Shown here in pieces: positions 14,976 to 23,308 of a DNA stretch of 64,000 nucleotides. The stretch covers positions 3,214 through 67,213 of the forward strand of contig CAKSOW010000012.1 in assembly GCA_934479825.1 (NCBI GenBank), read 5' to 3'. The position numbers were made by a program, and so were the translations under genes. This DNA comes from an uncultured Eubacteriales bacterium. GTDB taxonomy: Bacteria; Bacillota; Clostridia; Oscillospirales; CAG-382. The notes beneath the pieces were generated by a model. The model had not been told where the DNA came from. It ran no database searches and saw nothing but the letters and a program-made list of their open reading frames with translations. How positions within the stretch are numbered: the first letter of the stretch is position 1; every line of letters begins with the position of its first letter.

Positions 14976-16682
14976 TTATGCCGTGGTGGGCAGATAATTC
15001 ACCGCTACGCCTTGTCTGCTCTCAAGAGTTACCTTGCGCTTTCTGTGCCATTCGGGAATTTGCAGGCAGCCGACAAAACGATAATGGATGACCACGCGCT
15101 GTGTGCGGTTCTTGCCCGTTCCCTCAATCTGATAAACTTCAATTTTCTCTATCAGTTCACGAAGGACGACGGGGTTCAGCATTTTCATCTCCATAAAGCT
15201 CCGTACCGCCTTAACAAAGTTCTCTTTGGTTTGACGCTTCTCTGCAAGGCTATCGAGTTTTTCGCGTAAAGCAAGGATGTTTTTCTTTGTCTCATCCATC
15301 TCTACCTCATACTTGTGAGAGAGCTTCATAAACCATTCGTCCGAAACCTTGCCATTTACATTGTCCTCGTAAATCCTTTCGTATAAGCGTTCGATCTCCT
15401 TCACTCTCGCTCTTGCGGTAGCAAGTGAAGATTCCGCAAGCTTTTGCTCGGTGGCAATATCCTTGTTAGTTTTGCTTTCAAGCATGGCAGCAAACTCGTC
15501 CTCTTCTTCGTCAAGGAATTTGGCGATGGTTTGCAGCTCCGCGATCACCACCTGCTCAATAGAGTCGGCGCGGATATAATGGGTTGAAGGACAAGTACCG
15601 CGATTGGCTCTGTAATTGGAGCAGTTGAAGTATTGAATGGCTTTATTAGGATGATTGACATTGAACCACAAGGGACTACCGCAATCGGCACAATAGAGCA
15701 AGCCGCAAAACATATTCTTCTCGCCGTTCTCCTTCTTTGGAGCGCGGCGTTTTGTCTTTGCTACAAGCTTTTGTACCATTTCAAAGGTCTCACGATCAAT
15801 GATAGGCTCGTGAACGTCCTTGAATACCGCCCAATTTTCCTCGGGATTATCAATTCGTTTCTTGTTGCGGAAAGACTTTGAATAGGTCTTGAAATTGATA
15901 ATATCCCCGCAATACTCTTGTTGAGCAAGCATCTTGCCTATTGTTGTCTTGCACCACTTGTACGGGTTCGGTTGCGTTTTCTTACCCCCGCGTCCAAGTC
16001 CCTTGCTTTGCCAATATGCCTGCGGTACTAAGACTTCGCTTTCCTGGAGCAGACGAGCAATCGTTTCATTGCCTTTGCCCTCAATGCACCACTGAAAGAT
16101 CTGCCGTACCACCTTCGCCGCTTCTTCGTCTATGATCCATCTCTTTTTGTTATCGGGAGATTTCATATATCCGTATGGCGGCGGAGATAAGGGCTCACCT
16201 GCGTTGCCTCTGAGGCGGTGAGAGCTTCTTACCTTGCGGCTGATGTCTTTTGCGTACATCTCGTTCATTACGTTGCGGAACGCGCTGAAATCATCCTCCC
16301 CGTTCTCACTGTCGATGCAATCGTTTATGGCTATGAAGCGGATATTGTGTTCGGGAAAGTAATAGTCTGTGTACTGACCTACCTCAAGGTAGTTTCTTCC
16401 GAAACGAGATGAGTCCTTGACAATGACCGTTGAGATATATCCCATCTCCATATCCTCAAGCATTTGCTGAAAGCCGGGACGGTTAAAGTTTGTTCCTGTG
16501 TATCCGTCATCAACATAGAACTTGGTGTTTGTGAATCCGTGCTCCTTTGCGTATTTGGCGAGAAGCTTTTTCTGGTTGGCTATCGAGTTACTCTCACCCT
16601 CAGCCCCGTCGTCACGGGACAGACGGCAATATAGCGCGGTAATGCCTATGGGTTCGTTATTCTGTTTGGTTTTGGTCTGCAT
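14976..16682 (-). CDS. Large serine recombinase (TnpX-like)
   Basis: A 568-aa site-specific recombinase expected to excise and insert element A. The N-terminal resolvase domain has the nucleophile Ser22 in YCRLSRDDG and the conserved KDSSRFGRN; a recombinase domain follows (PPPYGYMKSPDNK), then a zinc ribbon (CADCGSPLWF, then CSNYRANRGTC), a coiled coil near residues 395-480, and a C-terminal domain ending in WHRKRKV. It lies at the left end reading outward, as usual for such elements. Start chosen at the ATG behind GAGGAGG; it overlaps the upstream small gene by 26 bp. Confidence 0.95.
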   Translation of the reverse strand: MQTKTKQNNEPIGITALYCRLSRDDGAEGESNSIANQKKLLAKYAKEHGFTNTKFYVDDGYTGTNFNRPGFQQMLEDMEMGYISTVIVKDSSRFGRNYLEVGQYTDYYFPEHNIRFIAINDCIDSENGEDDFSAFRNVMNEMYAKDISRKVRSSHRLRGNAGEPLSPPPYGYMKSPDNKKRWIIDEEAAKVVRQIFQWCIEGKGNETIARLLQESEVLVPQAYWQSKGLGRGGKKTQPNPYKWCKTTIGKMLAQQEYCGDIINFKTYSKSFRNKKRIDNPEENWAVFKDVHEPIIDRETFEMVQKLVAKTKRRAPKKENGEKNMFCGLLYCADCGSPLWFNVNHPNKAIQYFNCSNYRANRGTCPSTHYIRADSIEQVVIAELQTIAKFLDEEEDEFAAMLESKTNKDIATEQKLAESSLATARARVKEIERLYERIYEDNVNGKVSDEWFMKLSHKYEVEMDETKKNILALREKLDSLAEKRQTKENFVKAVRSFMEMKMLNPVVLRELIEKIEVYQIEGTGKNRTQRVVIHYRFVGCLQIPEWHRKRKVTLESRQGVAVNYLPTTA

Positions 16683-16938
16683 ATTCCTCCTCTCCGGCAG
16701 ACTTCAAAACATATTCTGCCTGTATTTTATCACTGTCGGGAGCAACTTGCAAATGTGCCGCAGACTTTTCTATAATTCTCCCAAACTTTTCTTGCGGCAT
16801 CTTGGCATCTTCGGAATCAATAGACTGAAAACGCGGTTCAACGATATAAGTGACGTTGTTGAAGTTATACTCTCTTGTGCCTCCAAGTACATTTGACATA
16901 AGACCGCTGAGCCAACCGTATTTCTTCTTACCTCGCAT
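16657..16938 (-). CDS. Small transposon protein, possibly TnpW-like
   Basis: A 93-aa protein overlapping both the recombinase start and the ParB-like gene stop. The middle (NVTYIVEPRFQ, then EKFGRIIEKSA) resembles the layout of TnpW proteins of Tn4451-type elements: a short beta segment with TY followed by an amphipathic helix. The match is weak and partly contextual. No membrane segment or nucleic-acid motif is obvious. Confidence 0.6.
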   Translation of the reverse strand: MRGKKKYGWLSGLMSNVLGGTREYNFNNVTYIVEPRFQSIDSEDAKMPQEKFGRIIEKSAAHLQVAPDSDKIQAEYVLKSAGEEEYADQNQTE

Positions 16939-17791
16939 CTCGATCCTCCTTTCTGCGCATTTGCTCCAAGCGGCGTTTGTGGAGGAGATTCTTAATGTCC
17001 GCTACAATATCCTTGGGTAGAGCGTTTCTCGGATAATACTGTCGTATATCGTCCATATAGATCACAATGCGCTCTCGCTGATTGGCTTTCTCCTCGCTCA
17101 TAATCTCGCGTATAGCGTCCTCACCGAGTGCTCCCTCGTCTGCAAGCTTTCGCATACGGACGGTCTGCGAATAAGAAGGCGTTAGGTCATCCATATCGCA
17201 GATCTCGTAGATAAGCCTTTGAGTGAGGTGGTGAAGTTTGGAAAGCTCCACCGCAGGGGTGAGTGCGATTCTGCCCTCATCTACCATTTGAAGTAGCTCG
17301 GGAATGAGCCGCGTGAGGCTGATATATCTCTGCACTTGGGTCTTGCTCTCATCACTCTCAGCGGCAATCTTTTCCACCGAGGTCAACCTCTGCCCAAGCT
17401 GGGCAGAAGTCAGATCGGTGCGCTCGCCTTGGCGCTTGATGGCATCAAGCTTCATTTTATAGGCAAAGGCTTTCTCGGATGGGAGAATATGATCTCGGTG
17501 GAGGTTGGCGTCGACCATTGCAACGATGGCTTCCTCGTCGGTCATATCGCAGACAGTGGACGGAATCTCGGTCATACCGAGCCTTTGATAGGCTCTGAAG
17601 CGGCGGTGTCCCGATATGATCTCATAGCCGCCCTCGTCTCGCGGGCGAACAATAATGGGAGAAAGCAAACCGCTTTTGCCTATGCTCTCACACAGCGCGT
17701 CCATCTCTGTATTGTCTTCTACTTTATAAGGATGATCCTTGAACGGGTGTAACTCGGAATGAGGAATATTTCTGTCAGTTCCTTTAATCAA
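16928..17791 (-). CDS. ParB-like partition protein 1
   Basis: A 287-aa protein with a ParB/Spo0J N-terminal domain: LHPFKDHPYKVED, the GYEIISGHRR CTP/DNA clamp motif, and a helix-turn-helix region around residues 120-170. No ParA is encoded nearby. ParB-like proteins are frequent in Tn4451-type elements, where they may act in stability, transfer or regulation. It overlaps the next ParB-like gene by 4 bp. Confidence 0.9.
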   Translation of the reverse strand: MIKGTDRNIPHSELHPFKDHPYKVEDNTEMDALCESIGKSGLLSPIIVRPRDEGGYEIISGHRRFRAYQRLGMTEIPSTVCDMTDEEAIVAMVDANLHRDHILPSEKAFAYKMKLDAIKRQGERTDLTSAQLGQRLTSVEKIAAESDESKTQVQRYISLTRLIPELLQMVDEGRIALTPAVELSKLHHLTQRLIYEICDMDDLTPSYSQTVRMRKLADEGALGEDAIREIMSEEKANQRERIVIYMDDIRQYYPRNALPKDIVADIKNLLHKRRLEQMRRKEDRDAR

Positions 17792-18714
17792 TAGCTTTCA
17801 CCTCCGTTCATAATAACCGCATCAAGCTCGGTGGGTTCTGCCATGACCGAGTTCTGCTGCGAGTCATACCAAGCAAACAGAATCTCAATAATCTTGTCTT
17901 TGACCTCCTTGGGCTTCATATCGGGAAAGAAGTCAGAGATCTCGTCAAATGCGAATTTTACGCTCTGCTTCTTGGTCGTTTTTTCTTTTGGTTCGGTGGC
18001 GTTGCATTTGAAATAGCCGCGAATCTGTTCTTCGTTCAGCTCGCCCGCCTTACTCGCGTTTTTCAGTTCTTCGGTCTTTTCTGTTGTGATAGACATAGAT
18101 TTTTCCATAAGCATCATCCATACCGTCATCTGCTCAAATTGGCGCAGATAGGAATAGTTCACGCCTGCGGTCAGTGAAACGATGCCCTCGTCCACCATCT
18201 TCAAAAGCTCGGGGATAAGGTAGGTCAAGCGAATATATCTCTGAATTTGTCTCGCGCTATCGTCCGTACTTTCGGCAAGCGCCTCGTCGGATCGCTTCGT
18301 GCCATCTTGGCACGAACTTCCTTGATGGCGCAGAACGTCCATCTTCATCTTGTAGGCAAAGGCCTTCTCCGAGGGGAGTATTCTTTCACGCTGAAGGTTG
18401 GCATCGACCATCGTGAGAACGGCTTCTTCATCGGTCAGATCACGGACGATCACGGGGATGTCAAACTTATTGAGTCGTTTACACGCTTCATATCGTCTGT
18501 GACCGGATACGATCTCATATCCACCGTTCACTCTTTTGCGGACGATAATAGGGTTGAGTACGCCGTACTGACGGATGCTCTCAACAAGAGCTGCCATATC
18601 TTCATCGTCCTTGACCTTGAATGGATGGTTCTCCATCGGGTAAATGTTGGTGAGCGCGTATGCGCAGGTAGTTTCGTTTCTGTGTCCGTTTACGTTTTCA
18701 AAAGGGTTTATCAT
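17788..18714 (-). CDS. ParB-like partition protein 2
   Basis: A 308-aa paralogue of the downstream ParB-like protein with IYPMENHPFKVKDDEDM, GGYEIVSGHRRYEA and the ERILPSEKAFAYKMKMDVL segment shared by both. The C-terminal half has diverged. A TCGTGCCATCTTGGCACGA hairpin that also occurs in the non-coding region near 20,690 and 21,450 lies inside this coding sequence (18297-18315). It overlaps the relaxase gene by 4 bp, so the four genes are one operon. Confidence 0.9.
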   Translation of the reverse strand: MINPFENVNGHRNETTCAYALTNIYPMENHPFKVKDDEDMAALVESIRQYGVLNPIIVRKRVNGGYEIVSGHRRYEACKRLNKFDIPVIVRDLTDEEAVLTMVDANLQRERILPSEKAFAYKMKMDVLRHQGSSCQDGTKRSDEALAESTDDSARQIQRYIRLTYLIPELLKMVDEGIVSLTAGVNYSYLRQFEQMTVWMMLMEKSMSITTEKTEELKNASKAGELNEEQIRGYFKCNATEPKEKTTKKQSVKFAFDEISDFFPDMKPKEVKDKIIEILFAWYDSQQNSVMAEPTELDAVIMNGGESY

Positions 18715-20099
18715 CTTTGTTTTTCCTCATTTCTTTTAATTTTAGGTTGAATTTTCGCTCCCGTTTCTCTCGGGAACATTTCTTGTTCTTGCTCCATCTC
18801 AATTCGGAGCTTTTCTTTTAGATTTTCAATCATCGGGAATATGCCCTTAGCCAAGTTGATATGGTGACGCAGTGCCTTGAGTTCTTTTGAGATCGCTTTG
18901 CGCTTACGTGAACATTCGTCTTTCTCATCTTCGGTTGTTGCTCTTCGGCGGCGGTTATCGATCTTGTTGCGTGCAGATATAAGGGCAGTCATCTCCGCTT
19001 CTTTTTCATCAATGAAGGCTTGTACTTTATCGGCAGTACCGAGGTCGTTGCGATTGATGAGATTGACCGTCTGCATATAGCGATCTACATAGATCTGCTC
19101 TTGTCGCATAGCGGGAGATAGCGGTTCTTGGTAGTTATCGTTCTGAATCACCTTGCCGCTTGTATCAATACCAAACAGCTCAAGCACGATCATAAAGATA
19201 AGCTCTACCGTGTTGTGCTGATCGTATTTTCGCTTACGCTCCCAAATCTCATAAAGCGGCGGGTGGCTCGGATAGTACGGTGTTCGATGTTCTCGCCTTG
19301 AAAGAATCCTTTTCTCAATGGCTTCGGGTGTGTAACGCTCTCCGAGGCTGTCTATACGGACGGGGCGTTTCCATCCCTTGGCTATTACACAAGGGTGCTT
19401 GTATTCCTTGCCTCGCAGACAGGTGTAGCCGCGCCGAGTCAGTGCGAATTGCAAATGGTTTGGCAGCATACAATCCGCGATGGCATCGTCAATATCCATC
19501 TTCAATAGCGTTCTGTGAGACGGCTTTCCTTTCTTCTCCGCCATATATGCGACGTATGGTGCGCGTTTCCTCTGTGGGTTCTGAATAACCGACAGATCGT
19601 GTTCACGGCAGAGCTTGTCCGATTCGGACGCCATCACCGTGTCGTGATAGTACGGCGGACAATGGAACTTCTCTCCGTCCTTGAAGCTCACGCTATTCAG
19701 AATGAAATGGTTATGCAAATGCTCGTGATCTCGGTGGCTGGCAACCAACACCTCGTATTTGTCACCCCACAATCTTTTGGCAAGCTCTACACCGAGCGCG
19801 TGGCATTGCTCGGGTGTAACCTCACCGGGTTTGAAGCTCATATAGCCGTGATAGGCTACGATTCCACCGTACTTGCCGTACCGCCGCTTGGTCTCCATCA
19901 TTCGCTCATAGGCAAGCTCGGGCAGGCAGTTTACTCCACTGATCAGATACCTTTGTTCCGTCTTGTCGGGATTCTCGGCATAATCCATCAACCGGCGTAG
20001 ATCTTCTTCATTCGGGTTCTCGGTCTTTTCGGGATTGGCGGCATAATCCAAAGCATCCTTGATCGACCGATGCACCGCCCATATCGACGTTACTGCCAT
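18711..20099 (-). CDS. Relaxase / mobilisation nuclease (MobA/VirD2 family, TnpZ-like)
   Basis: A 462-aa relaxase that should nick the element's origin of transfer and pilot the strand into a recipient. The His triad HRDHEHLHNHFILNS lies near residue 145, preceded by a possible catalytic Tyr region near YGGIVAYHGYMSF. The C-terminal third is a charged helix. It begins one base inside the stop of the accessory gene (TAATG). No type IV secretion genes are present, so transfer would need a helper conjugation machine. Confidence 0.92.
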   Translation of the reverse strand: MAVTSIWAVHRSIKDALDYAANPEKTENPNEEDLRRLMDYAENPDKTEQRYLISGVNCLPELAYERMMETKRRYGKYGGIVAYHGYMSFKPGEVTPEQCHALGVELAKRLWGDKYEVLVASHRDHEHLHNHFILNSVSFKDGEKFHCPPYYHDTVMASESDKLCREHDLSVIQNPQRKRAPYVAYMAEKKGKPSHRTLLKMDIDDAIADCMLPNHLQFALTRRGYTCLRGKEYKHPCVIAKGWKRPVRIDSLGERYTPEAIEKRILSRREHRTPYYPSHPPLYEIWERKRKYDQHNTVELIFMIVLELFGIDTSGKVIQNDNYQEPLSPAMRQEQIYVDRYMQTVNLINRNDLGTADKVQAFIDEKEAEMTALISARNKIDNRRRRATTEDEKDECSRKRKAISKELKALRHHINLAKGIFPMIENLKEKLRIEMEQEQEMFPRETGAKIQPKIKRNEEKQR

Positions 20100-20461
20100 T
20101 ACGCGCCTCCCTTGTAGAGGTCACGGATGAGCTTGATTAGATTTTCTCTAACCTCTCCGTCTGCTCCCGCACAGATGGTTTCAAGCCTTTCAATGGTCGG
20201 ATACCAATCCATCGGTCGCTCACGGCTCATTTTTACATTGACCGATTGACGAAGGTACTCGGATACCGTGAGTCCGCGCTTTTCTGCGGCGCGTTCGATT
20301 TTTGCTTTATGATCCGTCGTTGTCTTGAAGCGGATCACTTCTTCTTTCTTTTTGTTTTCGATAATATTGTCCTCCTGTGTTGTTGATTCCGAGGGTAATA
20401 GGGACACCTCCCTAAATTGTCTTTGCGCCGAAGCAAAGACGGGCAAGCTTGGCGTAGCCAC
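20099..20461 (-). CDS. Relaxosome accessory protein (MobC-like, ribbon-helix-helix)
   Basis: Core sequence VIRFKTTTDHKAKIERAAEKR then GLTVSEYLRQSVNV is a typical MobC ribbon-helix-helix, which binds the origin of transfer beside the relaxase. The longest frame starts at GTG 20461 (120 aa), but that N-terminus runs through a hairpin leader and looks unnatural. A perfect AGGAGG ends at 20371, 5 bp before an ATT and 8 bp before an ATC in frame (20365 and 20362), so translation may begin at a rare start there, giving about 88 aa. Confidence 0.85.
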   Translation of the reverse strand: MATPSLPVFASAQRQFREVSLLPSESTTQEDNIIENKKKEEVIRFKTTTDHKAKIERAAEKRGLTVSEYLRQSVNVKMSRERPMDWYPTIERLETICAGADGEVRENLIKLIRDLYKGGA

Positions 20462-21586
20462 GTTTGCTATGCTTGCTACAGTATAGGACAGAGCCCTATA
20501 CCGTAAGGTGGCGAATCCACTTAGCCCCTCGTTCTTGCCGTCAACCGTACCGCAGACTATGTTGAACCTCCTTCCGTGAAGATTTGCGGAGCGATCTTAG
20601 GCGATGTGCATATACACTATGTATGGAGGATTATTGTTTTGGTATGGGTCAATTTGACCCATACCACTCTCTATTTCACTTCGTGCCATCTTGGCACGAG
20701 GTTATGATCTTGACGTCCTGCAAGTATTTCTCACTTATATACCGAATCGAAAACGTCAAATTTGTCCTGCGATAAAATATCTCCTCAATTGGTAGCCAGC
20801 GAGAACGGCTGTTTTTTGCACTTTTCTCAAATTTCTTTTCACTTTATTAGTTGGGAACTTTTTTCGTAAATGAGCTAAATAATTATTACTCTCTAATAGG
20901 TAGCCTACGAAAGCGCATAAAACCCGACACTCCTCTAATATTTAATTGGGAACTATTTTGGGATAATACAAATGGTTTTTATGAAATAAATTCCCCCTCT
21001 AATAGGTAGGCAGTGAAAAGGCAATGTTTATAAGGTTGCCGAACAACTTTTTGCTCTCTACTATTCGTTGCTTACTTTTTTGCGATTTGAGCAACATATT
21101 TTTGCTGAATTTACAAATTGTTTTCATATTCCCTCACTATTCGTTGCTGACTTTTTTCTTAAAAAATAACCCTGAAGATTGAAAATTTATAAAAAGTTTA
21201 TATTCTCGAAGATTATGGGGGTAGTATTCTTAATACCGTTAGCGTTAAAATTCGTTCGCTGAAAAAAGTCCCCTCAATAGGTAGCCAGCGAAAACGGCAA
21301 AAATATAATCCTTTTAGATAAAATTCATAAATTGTTTTTATCCCTCTACGATTCGTTATTGACTTTTTTGAAGAATGGACGAAATGTCTCTCTAAGTAGT
21401 AGCCGCCGAAACAAACTAAAAAGGGCAACCTTCTTCAAACTTCGCGCCATCTTGGCACGAAGCCCTCTAAGTATTAGCCAACGAAACACATCGAAACCCG
21501 ACACTATTCTAAAAATTCGCAAAAAAGAAAAGCCGCTATCGCGGCGTAGTATTCACGCTTTGATAACGGCTATATTTGATTATAAT
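20462..21586. repeat. Non-coding region with about nine iteron-like repeats
   Basis: About 1.1 kb with no credible gene between the mobilisation and helicase operons. Units of roughly 25 bp start CTCTAATAGGTAGCCAGCGA or appear as the inverted form CTCACTATTCGTTGCTGACT. They lie near 20784, 20891, 20997, 21055, 21131, 21271, 21342, 21388 and 21463, so spacing is irregular (45-140 bp). Smaller repeats TTGGGAACT and AAACCCGACACT occur twice each. The cluster, next to relaxase and ParB-like genes, suggests a replication, partition or transfer origin. Confidence 0.75.
20641..20665. promoter_or_regulatory. Perfect 12-bp palindrome, candidate oriT or operator
   Basis: GGTATGGGTCAA, one centre base, then its exact complement. 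It lies upstream of the MobC-like gene and 16 bp before a TCGTGCCATCTTGGCACGA hairpin. A symmetric site there fits a ribbon-helix-helix operator or an origin-of-transfer hairpin. Confidence 0.5.
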
Positions 21587-23296
21587 TTACTGTAATAATG
21601 CATTAAGGGATGCAGCTAACATCTTCTTTGGCGGCTTACCTTGAAGTGTATTTCCAAGGATTTCGCTTACGAATTTGCACTCATCATCACTCATATTGAC
21701 TATGATGCTAAGGCGGAATCTCGCACGCGATGCACCAACATAAAAGACTAAGTTGTTGCCACCTACATCGAATGTATTCCTTGTCACATCAACCAATATT
21801 ATCGCATCAGCTTCAAGACCTTTGAACTTTCGGCAAGAGGTAAACTTGATTTGACGATTATTAAAAGGATAACTACCGTTAACACAATGAGCAGAAAGCC
21901 AACTTTGATCTTCGGTTGTGCAAGTGAGGATTACAATGTCCTCGTATTTTTCGTCAGTAAGCTTCTTCAAAACCTTGTTAAGATACTCCAAGGAATCGAC
22001 TTCAGATGAAGCGATATGTATGTCGGGCGACGCGCCCTTGACACATCCTTGGAACATCTTGGGCTTCTTGTCTTTTCCAAGTGGGCGCATAGATGTAATA
22101 GCTATGTTTTCGGTATTTCTGCAATTCTTATAAAGGGTTAATTTGCAGTCCGAGTCGGCAATGTACTGTGGTATTTGACGCCCTTGAACAAGTTGGTTTT
22201 TATCGTAGAACAAGTAGAATGTGCCCTTAATTTCATCACTCAAAACGATGCTTTCCAAAGTTTGAATAACACTTGATTCCTCTATGCGATTTTGCCCAAA
22301 GTCTTGCCCTTCATCGATGATAACGTGCTTATATGGGAACACCCCCGAATAGTACATTTCCATCAAAGTGTTCTCCAATTGACCATAATCAGCCGTTGAA
22401 GTATTACACAGATAGCAAGCAAGCGCGTCTATCGTATAGTAGTGAACGTTCTCACACATATACTTCTCACGCAGGAAATCACAAAGCTTTCTGTTGAAGC
22501 AAAGGAACAAAACCTTCTCCCCAATTTCAGAATGCCTCCTTGCTTTCTCAACGGCGATCATTGTCTTGCCTGTGCCTGCCACTCCGCTTATAACCGCATA
22601 AGGCTGTTCTTCAAGGAAGTTTAGTAATACCGACTGCTCTTTTAGCAAACGATTAAACGCATTTCTCTTGACAGCCAACTCTGATGCAACCGCGGGAACC
22701 AAGTCAAACGTCGGACACAAAACCATCGACAAAACCTTTTGAGTTTCCGCTTGGTTTAAGCTTGTTTCTATGTTTGCAGGCAACTGTATATCGAATATTT
22801 TATCAATCTCCTCTTTGATATTGGTAAGAGATTCTTTAGTCAAGGTTATGCTTTTATCTCCGTCAGAAGGCATCTGTATCATATTCAAGTATGCCCTCGT
22901 AATTGAAGGAAACCAAACCGCGTGAAGCACCTTGCACTTATCCCAAAGATTTTGCAGTCCTTTGCGTTGGAAATACTTTTGGAGCTTCCATTTGTCCGAG
23001 TCAGCCTTTCTATATGGCCCTCCGTGGCTCATTTCTATACCGGAGCCATACATCCATTTGCCCGACTCACACTTTACTTGTCCCGCCTTTGCCTCAATGC
23101 AAATGATTCCTTTTTGCGGATTGAAAACGATAAAATCGGTTTCGCTTTCATACTGCACACCATTGACGTTGTTGATTATAACAAAAGAATGAAAGACGTA
23201 ATATTCATCCGGCAGCTTTGACAGTGCGATAAACATTTCATCTTCGTGACTGCCAATAGGTATGTCTATGGGTTTCTCGGGTATCATTATTGCCAT
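21587..23296 (-). CDS. NERD-domain superfamily I helicase
   Basis: A 569-aa protein joining a nuclease-related NERD domain (residues about 15-130, ETDFIVFNPQKGIICIEAKA with the D and ExK nuclease residues) to a UvrD/DUF2075-like helicase. Walker A is GVAGTGKTMIA and Walker B VIIDEGQDFG; late motifs include KFKGLEADAIILVD and FYVGASRARFRLSII. It begins 12 bp after the large helicase gene and ends the operon. NERD-helicases are common in phage-defence loci. Its role here is inferred from context. Confidence 0.9.
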   Translation of the reverse strand: MAIMIPEKPIDIPIGSHEDEMFIALSKLPDEYYVFHSFVIINNVNGVQYESETDFIVFNPQKGIICIEAKAGQVKCESGKWMYGSGIEMSHGGPYRKADSDKWKLQKYFQRKGLQNLWDKCKVLHAVWFPSITRAYLNMIQMPSDGDKSITLTKESLTNIKEEIDKIFDIQLPANIETSLNQAETQKVLSMVLCPTFDLVPAVASELAVKRNAFNRLLKEQSVLLNFLEEQPYAVISGVAGTGKTMIAVEKARRHSEIGEKVLFLCFNRKLCDFLREKYMCENVHYYTIDALACYLCNTSTADYGQLENTLMEMYYSGVFPYKHVIIDEGQDFGQNRIEESSVIQTLESIVLSDEIKGTFYLFYDKNQLVQGRQIPQYIADSDCKLTLYKNCRNTENIAITSMRPLGKDKKPKMFQGCVKGASPDIHIASSEVDSLEYLNKVLKKLTDEKYEDIVILTCTTEDQSWLSAHCVNGSYPFNNRQIKFTSCRKFKGLEADAIILVDVTRNTFDVGGNNLVFYVGASRARFRLSIIVNMSDDECKFVSEILGNTLQGKPPKKMLAASLNALLQ

Positions 23297-23308
23297 AATG
23301 AACGCCTC

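Noticed and set aside
20780..21490. CRISPR array
   Set aside because: Repeats are diverged, occur in both orientations and have uneven spacing; no cas genes are present.
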